NCBI GenBank assembly: GCA_035652815.1
Contig: DASRDB010000019.1
Coordinates: forward strand, 186,001 to 250,000
DNA: 64,000 nucleotides
Reading direction: 5' to 3'
Source: DASRDB01 sp035652815
GTDB taxonomy: Bacteria; Chloroflexota; Ktedonobacteria; Ktedonobacterales; Ktedonobacteraceae
Shown here: positions 33,739-41,440 of the stretch, in pieces
Layout of the letters: every line of letters begins with the position of its first letter
Position numbering within the stretch: position 1 is the first letter of the stretch
Made by a program: the position numbers and the translations under genes
Notes under the pieces: model-generated
Seen by the model: only the letters and a program-made list of their open reading frames with translations
Told to the model about the DNA's origin: nothing
The model's database searches: none

Positions 33739-35736
33739 CTATTGACCGTTCTTGTCATTGATATTGTACGGCGGCTGCAATTGCGGCGGCAGTGGATAGG
33801 ACATTCCAGGTTCGGGCAGCAACGGTTGATCGCCATTTGGCGAGGGCTTCAGGTGCGGCATCCCTGCCAGGATAGAGGGCGTATCGTATTGTTCGCTGTC
33901 GATTGGCTCGTTAAAGAGCGACTCGAACAGGGGACCTTCCAGCGTCTCCTCTTTGATTAAGCGTTCGCTAATCATAATCAGCCGCGCCTTGTTTTGCAGC
34001 AGCACGTTATAGGCTTTGTCAAAGGCTTCCTGAATGATGCGACGGATCTCCTCGTCGATTTCACGGGCTGTTTGCTCGCTGTAGTTGCGTTGTTCGCCGA
34101 AGTCGCGGCCCAGGAAGACCAGTTCGTCTTTGTGTCCAAGCGCCATCGGGCCGATGCGGCTGCTCATGCCGTATTCTGTCACCATCGAACGCGCGATCTT
34201 GGTGACGCGCTCGATATCGTTCGATGCGCCCGTCGTTACTTCGCCAAAGATGATCAGTTCGGCCACGTGTCCGCCGAGAGCATAGGCCAGCATATCTTCA
34301 AACTGCGGCTTGCTCCACAGGTAGCGATCCTCGGTTGGCAGCAGCATGGTGAAGCCGCCTGCCTGTCCGCGCGCCACAATCGAGACTTTGTGTACCGGGT
34401 CGGTGTTAGGCAGCATGCGCGCTACCAGCGCGTGTCCAACCTCGTGATAGGCGGTGATCGCCTTTTCGCGTTCGCTGATGATGCGGCTCTTGCGCGCTGG
34501 TCCGGCAACCACGCGGTCAATAGCCTCTTCCAACTCGCTCATGCCGATCTTGCGTTTGTTGCGGCGCGCTGCTAAAATGGCGGCTTCATTGAGCAGATTG
34601 GCGAGGTCAGCGCCGGAGAAGCCGGGCGTCTGCCTGGCGAGTGTTTCCAACGAAATGTTTTGCTCAAGCGGCTTGCCACGCGCATGCACCTGCAAGATGG
34701 AGACGCGCCCGCGAATATCCGGGCGATCAAGCACCACCTGCCGGTCGAAGCGACCAGGGCGCAGCAGAGCTGGATCAAGCACATCTGGGCGGTTGGTTGC
34801 AGCAATGACAATGACGTTGGTGTTCGTATCGAAGCCGTCCATTTCGACGAGAATCTGGTTCAGCGTCTGTTCGCGCTCGTCATGCGAACCGCCGAGGCCC
34901 GCGCCGCGCTGGCGACCGACGGCATCGATCTCATCCACAAAGACGATACAGGGGCTGTTGCGTTTGGCCTGATCGAACAGGTCGCGCACGCGGCTCGCGC
35001 CAACGCCTACAAACATTTCCACGAATTCTGAACCGCTGATGCTGAAGAACGGCACGCCCGCCTCGCCTGCAACTGCGCGTGAAATCAGTGTTTTGCCGGT
35101 TCCCGGCGGACCGACGAGCAACAGGCCTTTGGGTATGCGCGCACCTAACGCCGCGAATTTATCGGGGAATTTCAAAAACTCGACGATTTCCTGTAGTTCC
35201 TGCTTGGCTTCCTCTACGCCTGCCACGTCGGCGAAGGTCACGGTGGGCTTGTTGCCGGAGAACATGCGCGCCCGACTTTTGCCGAATGAAAGCGCCTGGT
35301 TGTTGCTGCCCTGGGCCTGGCGCATCATAAAGATCAAGAGGCCGCCGATCAACAGGAATGGAATCAGGCCGCCCAGAATGTTGAGCCACGCTCCCAGCGC
35401 GCCAGGCGGCTCATATTGCAGGACGAGATATCGGGTATTGCTATAGTCAATATGGGCGTCGCTTAGCACTTTTGTCACATCAAATGAATCATTGATGGTC
35501 GCGACCTCTTTGGTCTGATCCTGTCCTCGCGTGAGCGTCAGTGTGCCGTTTCCAATCGAAAGGGTATCTGTCTGGTTTTTCGCAATATCCGTTTTGATAT
35601 CACTCAGAATAGTTGAAACATTGACCGATCTGGTATCTGAGGACGGGCGGAAAAAAAAGACAATGATCAGGACAATGGCCAGCGCCAGGAGAAGCCAGAT
35701 AAAGCTGTTTCTCAGCCATTTCCCACTACTTGCCAT
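33739..35736 (-). CDS. ftsH: ATP-dependent zinc metalloprotease FtsH
   Basis: A 665-residue membrane protease with two N-terminal TM helices (residues 10-30 and about 115-138) around an extracytoplasmic domain. The AAA+ part has GPPGTGKTLISRAVA, VFVDEIDAVGRQRG and the second region of homology TNRPDVLDPALLRPGRFDRQ. The zinc site is AYHEVGHALVARML. FtsH degrades misfolded membrane proteins and short-lived regulators. A Pro/Gln-rich C-terminal tail is extra. It is preceded by comF and followed by the isochorismatase-family gene. Confidence 0.97.
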   Translation of the reverse strand: MASSGKWLRNSFIWLLLALAIVLIIVFFFRPSSDTRSVNVSTILSDIKTDIAKNQTDTLSIGNGTLTLTRGQDQTKEVATINDSFDVTKVLSDAHIDYSNTRYLVLQYEPPGALGAWLNILGGLIPFLLIGGLLIFMMRQAQGSNNQALSFGKSRARMFSGNKPTVTFADVAGVEEAKQELQEIVEFLKFPDKFAALGARIPKGLLLVGPPGTGKTLISRAVAGEAGVPFFSISGSEFVEMFVGVGASRVRDLFDQAKRNSPCIVFVDEIDAVGRQRGAGLGGSHDEREQTLNQILVEMDGFDTNTNVIVIAATNRPDVLDPALLRPGRFDRQVVLDRPDIRGRVSILQVHARGKPLEQNISLETLARQTPGFSGADLANLLNEAAILAARRNKRKIGMSELEEAIDRVVAGPARKSRIISEREKAITAYHEVGHALVARMLPNTDPVHKVSIVARGQAGGFTMLLPTEDRYLWSKPQFEDMLAYALGGHVAELIIFGEVTTGASNDIERVTKIARSMVTEYGMSSRIGPMALGHKDELVFLGRDFGEQRNYSEQTAREIDEEIRRIIQEAFDKAYNVLLQNKARLIMISERLIKEETLEGPLFESLFNEPIDSEQYDTPSILAGMPHLKPSPNGDQPLLPEPGMSYPLPPQLQPPYNINDKNGQ

Positions 35737-35887
35737 GAGGAATCCTCTCTACTATCAGACAAGCAGCATGATTATGCCATGCACCTCGCATAACCTCTCA
35801 AATTTCCACACTCTGCTGTCCGGTATTTTACATATCGGGGGTATTATAGCATATCTACGCCTCTCATTTATAGAGGAATAGGTGCTT

Positions 35888-36601
35888 TTAAGGACGTGCC
35901 AGCACCAGCCCCCAGACCTCTCGCGCTCCCATAGCGAAGAGTGGCGCGGCACATGCTTCTAGTGTTGCTCCCGTTGTGCAAACATCATCAATGATAACTA
36001 TTGTACGACCAGCAACCGCTTTTGTTGCACCTCGCGAGCGGCACATAAAGGCCCCATCGACATTTTGTCGCCGTTGCTGCACTGCCAGACCGACCTGGCT
36101 CTGCGTTGAACGGTGGCGCACCAGCAGCGTTTCGTCCAACGGGATACCCGTCCTTTTTGAACAGACCTGGGCAAGGAGCGCCGCGTGATTATAGCCACGC
36201 TCCTTTTGCCGTTCCGAGTGCAAGGGTACGGAGAGCATATAATCCGCCTGCATTCTATAGTCCAAAAATGCCTGTGCCAGCAGCAATCCAAGCGGTTCAG
36301 CCAACCTTGTATTGCCTTCATATTTTAGCGCGTGAATGCAGGTTCGCAATGTTCCCTGATAAGGACTGACACTGCGCAGACCGCTCAATCTCACCGGGCA
36401 AAGGCTGCAATCCAGGCAGATGCTCCCTGGTCCGACCTGTTTCCCGCAATGCTGGCAAAGCGGCGACTCGAGTGGCGGAATGCCTGAAAAGCAGGTTGGG
36501 CAGAGAATATGGCCCGCCTTCTGGCAAGCGGCGCAGCGAGGGGGAAAAAGCAGATCAAGGGCGTGCTGTATTGCTGTGCGCGCCGGAGTGCGTCTCGTCA
36601 T
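35888..36601 (-). CDS. comF: ComF-family phosphoribosyltransferase
   Basis: A 237-residue protein. An N-terminal zinc ribbon with four CxxC pairs (CAACQKAGHILCPTC, CQHCGK, CLDC) is followed by a type I phosphoribosyltransferase domain with the PRPP loop IVIIDDVCTTGATLEACA. ComF homologues act in DNA uptake or recombination-related repair (ComFC, GntX). It starts with a 4-bp overlap on the membrane protein gene upstream. Confidence 0.9.
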   Translation of the reverse strand: MTRRTPARTAIQHALDLLFPPRCAACQKAGHILCPTCFSGIPPLESPLCQHCGKQVGPGSICLDCSLCPVRLSGLRSVSPYQGTLRTCIHALKYEGNTRLAEPLGLLLAQAFLDYRMQADYMLSVPLHSERQKERGYNHAALLAQVCSKRTGIPLDETLLVRHRSTQSQVGLAVQQRRQNVDGAFMCRSRGATKAVAGRTIVIIDDVCTTGATLEACAAPLFAMGAREVWGLVLARP

Positions 36602-37398
36602 GCCTCGTCAACCTCTTCAAGTTGTTTGATGCTGTAAACATAGCGAAGGTGTGAAGAGTATTCTAACCGAACCTTTTCCCCTACGAACAGCGCCGCGTAG
36701 CGTGTTTCATTGACGCGAAACTGCATCTCTGCTCCCCCTCTACTGGGCTGCACATCGACCATATACCAGGCGCGCATCAACCGTGAGGTGAGGCCGGGCG
36801 TCCTTTTCCTGAGATGCGCTGATGTTTTTAACGCGATAATCGTACCATCTATGCTCTGGCTTCCCTCGCGTATATCTCGCCAGCTCCAGCGTGCAAGGAA
36901 AAATGGATAGGGGAACAGCAGTAGCCCGAGTACGATCAGCGCAATCGCTCCCAAAGGATTTCCGACGGGACTGCTTCCCGGCAGATTGTAGCGTTGCCCT
37001 TTGCTTTCCAGTGCGTACAGTGTATGCAGACGAGGCGAAAAATCAAGTATAACCCGCTCTCCTGGCTGCACGCTATTCCGCAACGCAGGTGAAATAGCAG
37101 GCGTCACCTGTGCTGGAAAGCCCATTGAGTGCAGCCGGATAACCATATGTGGTAGATTGTCCAGGATGTTTGTGGTATATCCTGTCACCTGTCCCGGGAC
37201 TCGGACAGGTGGAGTATTGCTATCCAGCATGCCCTCTATGAAAGCAAGCATGCCACTACTGATAAAGGCCAATGCTAGAAAGATCAACACACCACCGATA
37301 GCGATAGCATTACGTGGGGCAATGCCCAGTCGCCAACTCCATTGTATGATGGACTGTTCTGCTCCAGTGCTGCGTTCTGGTTGTATGTCTGCTGGCAT
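36598..37398 (-). CDS. Membrane protein of unknown function
   Basis: A 266-residue protein with TM helices near residues 32-58 and 150-172. A soluble beta-rich part of about 85 residues lies between them and another of about 95 residues after them. The domain pattern (beta-strands beside RYNLPGSSPVGNPLGAIALI) resembles DUF3592-like membrane proteins, but I am not certain. Its stop overlaps the comF start by four bases. Confidence 0.55.
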   Translation of the reverse strand: MPADIQPERSTGAEQSIIQWSWRLGIAPRNAIAIGGVLIFLALAFISSGMLAFIEGMLDSNTPPVRVPGQVTGYTTNILDNLPHMVIRLHSMGFPAQVTPAISPALRNSVQPGERVILDFSPRLHTLYALESKGQRYNLPGSSPVGNPLGAIALIVLGLLLFPYPFFLARWSWRDIREGSQSIDGTIIALKTSAHLRKRTPGLTSRLMRAWYMVDVQPSRGGAEMQFRVNETRYAALFVGEKVRLEYSSHLRYVYSIKQLEEVDEA

Positions 37399-37586
37399 TT
37401 CCGGCTTCCATCGGTATTAGAAAAATTACCAGAAGAGCATAGCGGAAAGTGGGTTGGAATGCAAGCATGAGAATAACCTGCTCCCGCCGCCAGCCCGCTT
37501 TCTGTGATATACTGAGTAAAGAACATCTCGTGTGCCGGTACAAAAATGGACTGCACAGCCAGCACACGAACCTCAGGAGATGAATC

Positions 37587-37946
37587 ATGGAAACGATGGA
37601 CAATACAAAGTCAACCCAGAATAGCGCCGTGGATGCGCCGGTGATTGAACACCGGCAGGCCTATGGAACCGCGAAAACGGAGAATTTACGCGACTCCGGC
37701 CTGTGGCGGATCATTTTGCCCGCCTTTGTCGTCATTTGTTGTCTTGTGCTGCTTGCCTTCCCGATGATTATCTTGACTCCTCTTTTCCTTAATTCGCTTT
37801 CAGCCGACGCGGCAGCCAACAAGCAGGGCGACCCGATTACCTGGGTCTGGATCACGATGGTAGTGATCGAACTGATCGTGATTGCGGTTATCGTGCGCGG
37901 GCTAGTTAAAATCTTTATGACCCAGGCGGATAACTATCGTCATTAG
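37587..37946 (+). CDS. Small two-TM membrane protein of unknown function
   Basis: A 119-residue protein starting at an ATG with AGGAG seven bases upstream. Helices at about 48-73 (IILPAFVVICCLVLLAFPMI) and 88-112 flank a short loop. No known family was recognised. It is divergent from the membrane gene before comF and convergent with ogt. Confidence 0.65.
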   Translation: METMDNTKSTQNSAVDAPVIEHRQAYGTAKTENLRDSGLWRIILPAFVVICCLVLLAFPMIILTPLFLNSLSADAAANKQGDPITWVWITMVVIELIVIAVIVRGLVKIFMTQADNYRH

Positions 37947-37951
37947 GCGTT

Positions 37952-38533
37952 TTATGGAAGCCTGGCGACTCGCGCGGTTGCCAGGTTCTGTTTTTCTGCC
38001 GCTACCTGTATCCCCTCTAACTGAAGCAGCCAGGCTTTTGTAGGCAACCCGCCGCCGTAACCAGTCAGCGCTCCGTTGCTGGCAACCACGCGATGGCATG
38101 GAACAATCATAGCGATAGGATTTGCTCCATTAGCCGCTCCCACTGCGCGCACAGCTTCAGGCCGACCAATCGCTCTAGCAATATCGGAGTAGGTGCGTAT
38201 TTCTCCATAGGGAATCTTGCACAGTTCCTGCCAGACGCTCAATTGAAAAGGGGTGCCATACATATCGAGCGCGCAGCTAAAGTTTACCCGCTCGCCCGCG
38301 AAATACCGCTCCAATTCATCTACGGCGACCTGTAGAGGCGCAACGCTTTTCTCTTGTCGAGCGCGGTCAAAGTGCATTCTGCGCCGTAGCCAGAGAAATC
38401 CATCGTCTATGGGCGTCCCTGGAGTGCCGAGCCAGCATACTCCCTGCTCTGTCGCCATCACGATACATTCCCCTCCTGGCGAAGGAACGCTGTCCCAGTA
38501 AAGCGTCGTTGTTTTTGGTAATGATAAGACCAT
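37952..38533 (-). CDS. ogt: Methylated-DNA--protein-cysteine methyltransferase
   Basis: About 193 residues. The active site is IAMIVPCHRVVASNG, with the acceptor Cys, and is preceded by AIGRPEAVRAVGAANGANP. The wing helix is FQLSVWQELCKIPYGEIRTY. It removes alkyl groups from O6 of guanine. The ATG at 38533 has AAAGGG upstream; the ATG at 38551 would add six residues. A dyad at 38563-38580 lies in the promoter region. Confidence 0.92.
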   Translation of the reverse strand: MVLSLPKTTTLYWDSVPSPGGECIVMATEQGVCWLGTPGTPIDDGFLWLRRRMHFDRARQEKSVAPLQVAVDELERYFAGERVNFSCALDMYGTPFQLSVWQELCKIPYGEIRTYSDIARAIGRPEAVRAVGAANGANPIAMIVPCHRVVASNGALTGYGGGLPTKAWLLQLEGIQVAAEKQNLATARVARLP

Positions 38534-38562
38534 TCCTGTCCCTTTCGGCATATAAAGTGTTG

Positions 38563-38580
38563 CATGTTAAATCTAACATG
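38563..38580. promoter_or_regulatory. Dyad in the ogt promoter region
   Basis: CATGTTA and TAACATG are separated by AATC. It lies 12 bp beyond the upstream ogt start, next to TTTATAT-like -10 sequence, where a repressor could act. The binding protein is unknown. Confidence 0.4.
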
Positions 38581-38677
38581 AAGCTACCGTAAGAGGCAAG
38601 CGGTACGCCTTTTTGGGGTGGGCGACATATTTTTGCAATCGGTTCGAGGGAAATTGAAACACAGTGAGGGACAGAAC

Positions 38678-38756
38678 CCCGGAAGCCACCCGCAAGGGAC
38701 TGGCTCTACAAGCGGATGTATATTGTAGAGCCAGTCCCTTGCGGGTGGCTTCCGGG
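38678..38756. repeat. Perfect inverted repeat with 33-nt arms (family-2 type)
   Basis: Arms at 38678-38710 and 38724-38756 are exact reverse complements with a 13-nt spacer. Each arm starts or ends in TGTAGAGCCAGTCCCTTGCG and can fold on itself too. On the plus strand it is followed by GAGCTTTTTTT, like an intrinsic terminator. The 276-bp gap between ogt and the cupredoxin gene holds nothing else clear. Confidence 0.9.
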
Positions 38757-38809
38757 AGCTTTTTTTCAGTGGCTTCCAGGGTTCTTGAGAACCGCTACAA
38801 CTCTATGGG

Positions 38810-39307
38810 CTACTGCACGATAATGGTGGCCTTCATATATGGATGGAACTGGCAATGATAGGTGTAGGTTCCAGGTTTGGTGAAGGTAAATTTGAAAGTA
38901 CCACCTTGTGGCGAAACGGGATTGCTTGAACCCGAATCAAAAGTTTTTCCGTCATCGCTGGTGACAGTATGAGGAGCCGAAGTCATGTTTGTCCAGACGA
39001 CGGTTGTGCCAGCTTTGACAGTCAGTGTGGCCGGGCTGAAAGCGAATGAACCGCTGCTATCGGTGGTGATAGTGACAGACGAGCCATTACCACTGGTGGT
39101 TGGAGCAGTAGTCGGAGCGGTAGTTGGCGCTGTTGTTGGAGCGCTGGTTGCTGCTGTCGTGGGTGCGGTTGTAGGTGTAGTACCACCTGCCGCCGTGGTG
39201 CTACCACCACAGGCTGCCAGAAGCGCAAGTACAGCCAGCATCGTAAAACTTAACCAGAAAGAACGAACCAGTTTGTGGGTGGCACGAGTACGCCATATTG
39301 TCTGCAT
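38810..39307 (-). CDS. Blue-copper (cupredoxin) lipoprotein
   Basis: A 165-residue exported protein. The signal peptide ends in the lipobox LALLAACGG, so the mature N-terminal Cys is probably lipidated. A Thr/Pro/Ala linker (TTAPTT repeats, residues 45-70) leads to a plastocyanin-like domain. Type-1 copper ligands are His in SAPHTVTSD, Cys and His in YHCQFHPYM, and Met in the same loop. It should transfer electrons at the outer face of the membrane; partners are unknown. The start has GAAGAGG upstream. Confidence 0.9.
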   Translation of the reverse strand: MQTIWRTRATHKLVRSFWLSFTMLAVLALLAACGGSTTAAGGTTPTTAPTTAATSAPTTAPTTAPTTAPTTSGNGSSVTITTDSSGSFAFSPATLTVKAGTTVVWTNMTSAPHTVTSDDGKTFDSGSSNPVSPQGGTFKFTFTKPGTYTYHCQFHPYMKATIIVQ

Positions 39308-39530
39308 GATTTTCCTCTTCTACAATCGTAATGGATATCCGGAAGTTGCGGTAGATGTAGTCTTACTCACACGAACCTTGCATATCTGCTGATACCCTAT
39401 AAAGTGATACGTAGCAAGGTTACGTCCATCTGCCCTCAACTCGAGTGTACAAAAAGTGGAGTAGAAAGAAATGGGCAAGACTACCCATTTTTTATTCACG
39501 GCTGCTTCTGCAAATTGACCCTCAAAGCCC

Positions 39531-39559
39531 TTGACTTTTATAAACTCTGCCTGTACACT
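39531..39559 (+). promoter_or_regulatory. Sigma-70-type promoter
   Basis: TTGACT (39531-39536) and TACACT (39554-39559) are separated by exactly 17 bp. It reads toward a chain of very small open frames ending at 40191. Confidence 0.65.
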
Positions 39560-39633
39560 TCCAGGTAGGTATATCGTTATCTGGTTCAATGCTGAACGTA
39601 TGATTAGACACTTTTGTAAAGGGGGTGAGTTCA

Positions 39634-39705
39634 ATGCGCAAGGTACTACTCTGTACAACGCAATCAGCCCAGTATCGAAGAACTCGCCCGTCAAGTATTG
39701 CTTGA
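39634..39705 (+). CDS. Possible 23-residue leader peptide
   Basis: An ATG at 39634 follows the strong ribosome site AAAGGGGGTGA and comes 75 bp after the promoter at 39531-39559. It reads MRKVLLCTTQSAQYRRTRPS and stops three residues later. A TTG-initiated frame to 39833 overlaps its stop. No similarity known; translation is inferred only from the ribosome site and promoter. Confidence 0.3.
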   Translation: MRKVLLCTTQSAQYRRTRPSSIA

Positions 39706-39843
39706 GTAGCTTGTTTTTGTGCGCCACTCCCTTGCGCGCACTACGGCAACAACTCAACGTTAGCTTTGATCTCTTTTTCTCCTCATATTGTGCTGAATGC
39801 CTCGCTCTGCTCTCAGGATACCTTCGCTCATAGAGAAAGCCAT

Positions 39844-39939
39844 ATGATAGACGTCTTTTTTCCAGTACATGTTTTTCAGAACCCGGCGTATGCTGCGTTC
39901 ATAACTCTTTATAGAGAAGGAAGGCACTCATTTGCGTAA
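39844..39939 (+). CDS. Possible 31-residue ORF in a small-ORF chain
   Basis: The frame starts with MIDVFFPVHVFQ and ends at TAA in 39937-39939, overlapping the next frame by eight bases. A weak purine stretch (AGAGAAAG) is in front. It may be a leader peptide or the remains of a broken gene. Confidence 0.2.
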   Translation: MIDVFFPVHVFQNPAYAAFITLYREGRHSFA

Positions 39940-40006
39940 CCCGATTCATCAGTCTGCCCGGAATCAGAATAACGCTACTTTTGGCAGAGAGGAGGTGAAA
40001 GCGTGA
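39932..40006 (+). CDS. Possible 24-residue ORF coupled to the next gene
   Basis: A TTG at 39932 with AAGGAAGG upstream opens a frame (RNPIHQSARNQNNATFGREE and three more) whose TGA overlaps the GTG start of the 62-residue protein as GTGA. Such overlap is typical of translational coupling. Unknown function. Confidence 0.3.
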   Translation: MRNPIHQSARNQNNATFGREEVKA

Positions 40007-40191
40007 GAGGAAAGCTCCGTGACAAGCGTGCTGATGCCCGGCGAGACCGCCTGAAACGCGAACTGAAAGAAATGCGCCGCCCAGGTCGCCGCGAGAATCG
40101 CAACGTTGCCCTGCTCAGCCAGCAGTATGAAGAAGATGAAGACTGGCTGGAGGAAGAAGAACTCGACGAGGATCATAACAACAAGCAATGA
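40003..40191 (+). CDS. Small highly charged protein of unknown function
   Basis: A 62-residue protein beginning with GTG, with GAGGAGGTGAAAGC just upstream, a very strong ribosome site. The first half is strongly basic (RDKRADARRDRLKRELKEMR) and the second strongly acidic (EEDEDWLEEEELDED), which could bind RNA or a basic partner. No family recognised. The last codons lie in a 76-bp perfect palindrome. Confidence 0.5.
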   Translation: MRGKLRDKRADARRDRLKRELKEMRRPGRRENRNVALLSQQYEEDEDWLEEEELDEDHNNKQ

Positions 40192-40252
40192 AAAAGCTGC
40201 TGGTGCGGAAATGGCCATTTCCGCACCAGCAGCTTTTTCATTGCTTGTTGTT
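40177..40252. terminator. 76-bp perfect spacer-free palindrome between convergent genes
   Basis: Bases 40177-40214 are the exact reverse complement of 40215-40252, with centre ATGG/CCAT. It holds the last five codons and the stop of the small charged protein, and reaches into the stop codon of the acyl-CoA dehydrogenase. In both directions it has an AAAAAGCTGC/GCAGCTTTTT stem, so it could end transcription of both genes. Confidence 0.8.
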
Positions 40253-41435
40253 AAGGAATGTCGATTTCAGGGAACAGGCGACGGGCAATGACCAGGCGCT
40301 GAATCTGTGCTGTACCCTCGAAGATGTCGAAGACCTTTGCGTCGCGGAACCACTTCTCAAGGAACAGGCGGCGTTCAGTGCGCTCACCGGGAGCAGTGAT
40401 CCGTATGGCGGCTGCTGTGGTTTTCATGAGCAGGTTGCCCGCGTAGGCTTTGCACATCGAGGCCTCTTTAGAGTTGGGAATGCGCCGGTCGGCCATCCAG
40501 GCGGCACGCCAGACCAGGAAGCGGGCCATTTCAAGCTCCTGGCGCAGTTCCTCTAGCTCGTCCTCGATCTCGCGGCGTTTATGCGCGGGATAGCCTTTGG
40601 GCAGTTCCTTGTGTACCCATTCGCAGGTGGTTTCGTGCGCAGCGCGGGTGATGCCCACTGCCAGCGCGCCGACCATCGGGCGGGTGGCGTCGAGCGTACC
40701 CATCGCGGCCTTGAAGCCTGCTTTCTTGCTTCTCTCGCGTCCGGCGAGCAGGTTATCCTTCGGAATGCGGCAGTTCTCGAAGATCAGTTCCGCCGTTTGC
40801 GAAGCGCGCAGGCCCATCTTTTCCTCGATACGTCCCACGATCAGCCCTGGCGTTCCCTTCGGCACGACGAATGGGCGAATACCCTCGCGCCCCAGGCTCT
40901 TATCAATGGTGGCAAAGGTGACGATCAGATCGGCCCTTGCTCCATTGGTGATGTAGTGCTTATGCCCGTTAATCACCCATTCGTCGCCATCGAGTACGGC
41001 AGTGGTGGACATGCCTGCTACATCGGAGCCGATGCCGGGTTCGGTCAGAGCCAGCGCGCCCCAGTGCAGTTGTCCATCCATGTAGGGGCCGAGGAAGCGT
41101 GCCTGCTGCTCCGGCGTGCCCTGCGAAAGAATCGGCGGCGCGGCCAGCCCGGGACCAGGAATGGCGGTTGAGAGCGCGGCATCGCCCCAGGCCATCTCTT
41201 CCTGGGAGAGCATGGAGAGAACGTTATCCTGCTTTTCTTCCTCTTCCTGCCCCTGCATGCGCGCCTGCGCGGCGGCACCGCCCCAGAAACGCTTCTGCAT
41301 ATTCCAGAAAAACGACTCAGGGATTTTCTCGGTGCGGTCGCATTCGAGCGAGATGGGGCGCATCTCTTCCACCGCTACCTGGTGGGCGTAGTCACGCACC
41401 GCTTGCTGTGTCTTGCTGAGCGTAAAATCTATCAT
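40251..41435 (-). CDS. Acyl-CoA dehydrogenase
   Basis: A 394-residue flavoenzyme of the acyl-CoA dehydrogenase family, which removes two hydrogens from acyl-CoA at the alpha-beta position. It has ALTEPGIGSDVAGMSTTAVL, WVINGHKHYITNGARADLIV, LGLRASQTAEL-like GLRASQTAELIFENCRIPKD and a C-terminal GTAQIQRLVIARRLF. It begins five bases after a second acyl-CoA dehydrogenase and the two may form one complex. The chain length of the substrate is unknown. Confidence 0.93.
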   Translation of the reverse strand: MIDFTLSKTQQAVRDYAHQVAVEEMRPISLECDRTEKIPESFFWNMQKRFWGGAAAQARMQGQEEEEKQDNVLSMLSQEEMAWGDAALSTAIPGPGLAAPPILSQGTPEQQARFLGPYMDGQLHWGALALTEPGIGSDVAGMSTTAVLDGDEWVINGHKHYITNGARADLIVTFATIDKSLGREGIRPFVVPKGTPGLIVGRIEEKMGLRASQTAELIFENCRIPKDNLLAGRERSKKAGFKAAMGTLDATRPMVGALAVGITRAAHETTCEWVHKELPKGYPAHKRREIEDELEELRQELEMARFLVWRAAWMADRRIPNSKEASMCKAYAGNLLMKTTAAAIRITAPGERTERRLFLEKWFRDAKVFDIFEGTAQIQRLVIARRLFPEIDIP

Positions 41436-41440
41436 ACTCG

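Noticed and set aside
33994..34575. 193-residue open frame opposite ftsH
   Set aside because: It is antisense to the conserved protease domain and has no start signal or similarity.
39320..39757. 145-residue open frame on the minus strand
   Set aside because: It has no ribosome site, no recognisable domain and lies opposite a good promoter and small frames on the plus strand.
40581..41171. 196-residue open frame opposite the acyl-CoA dehydrogenase
   Set aside because: It is an antisense shadow produced by codon bias in a clear dehydrogenase gene.
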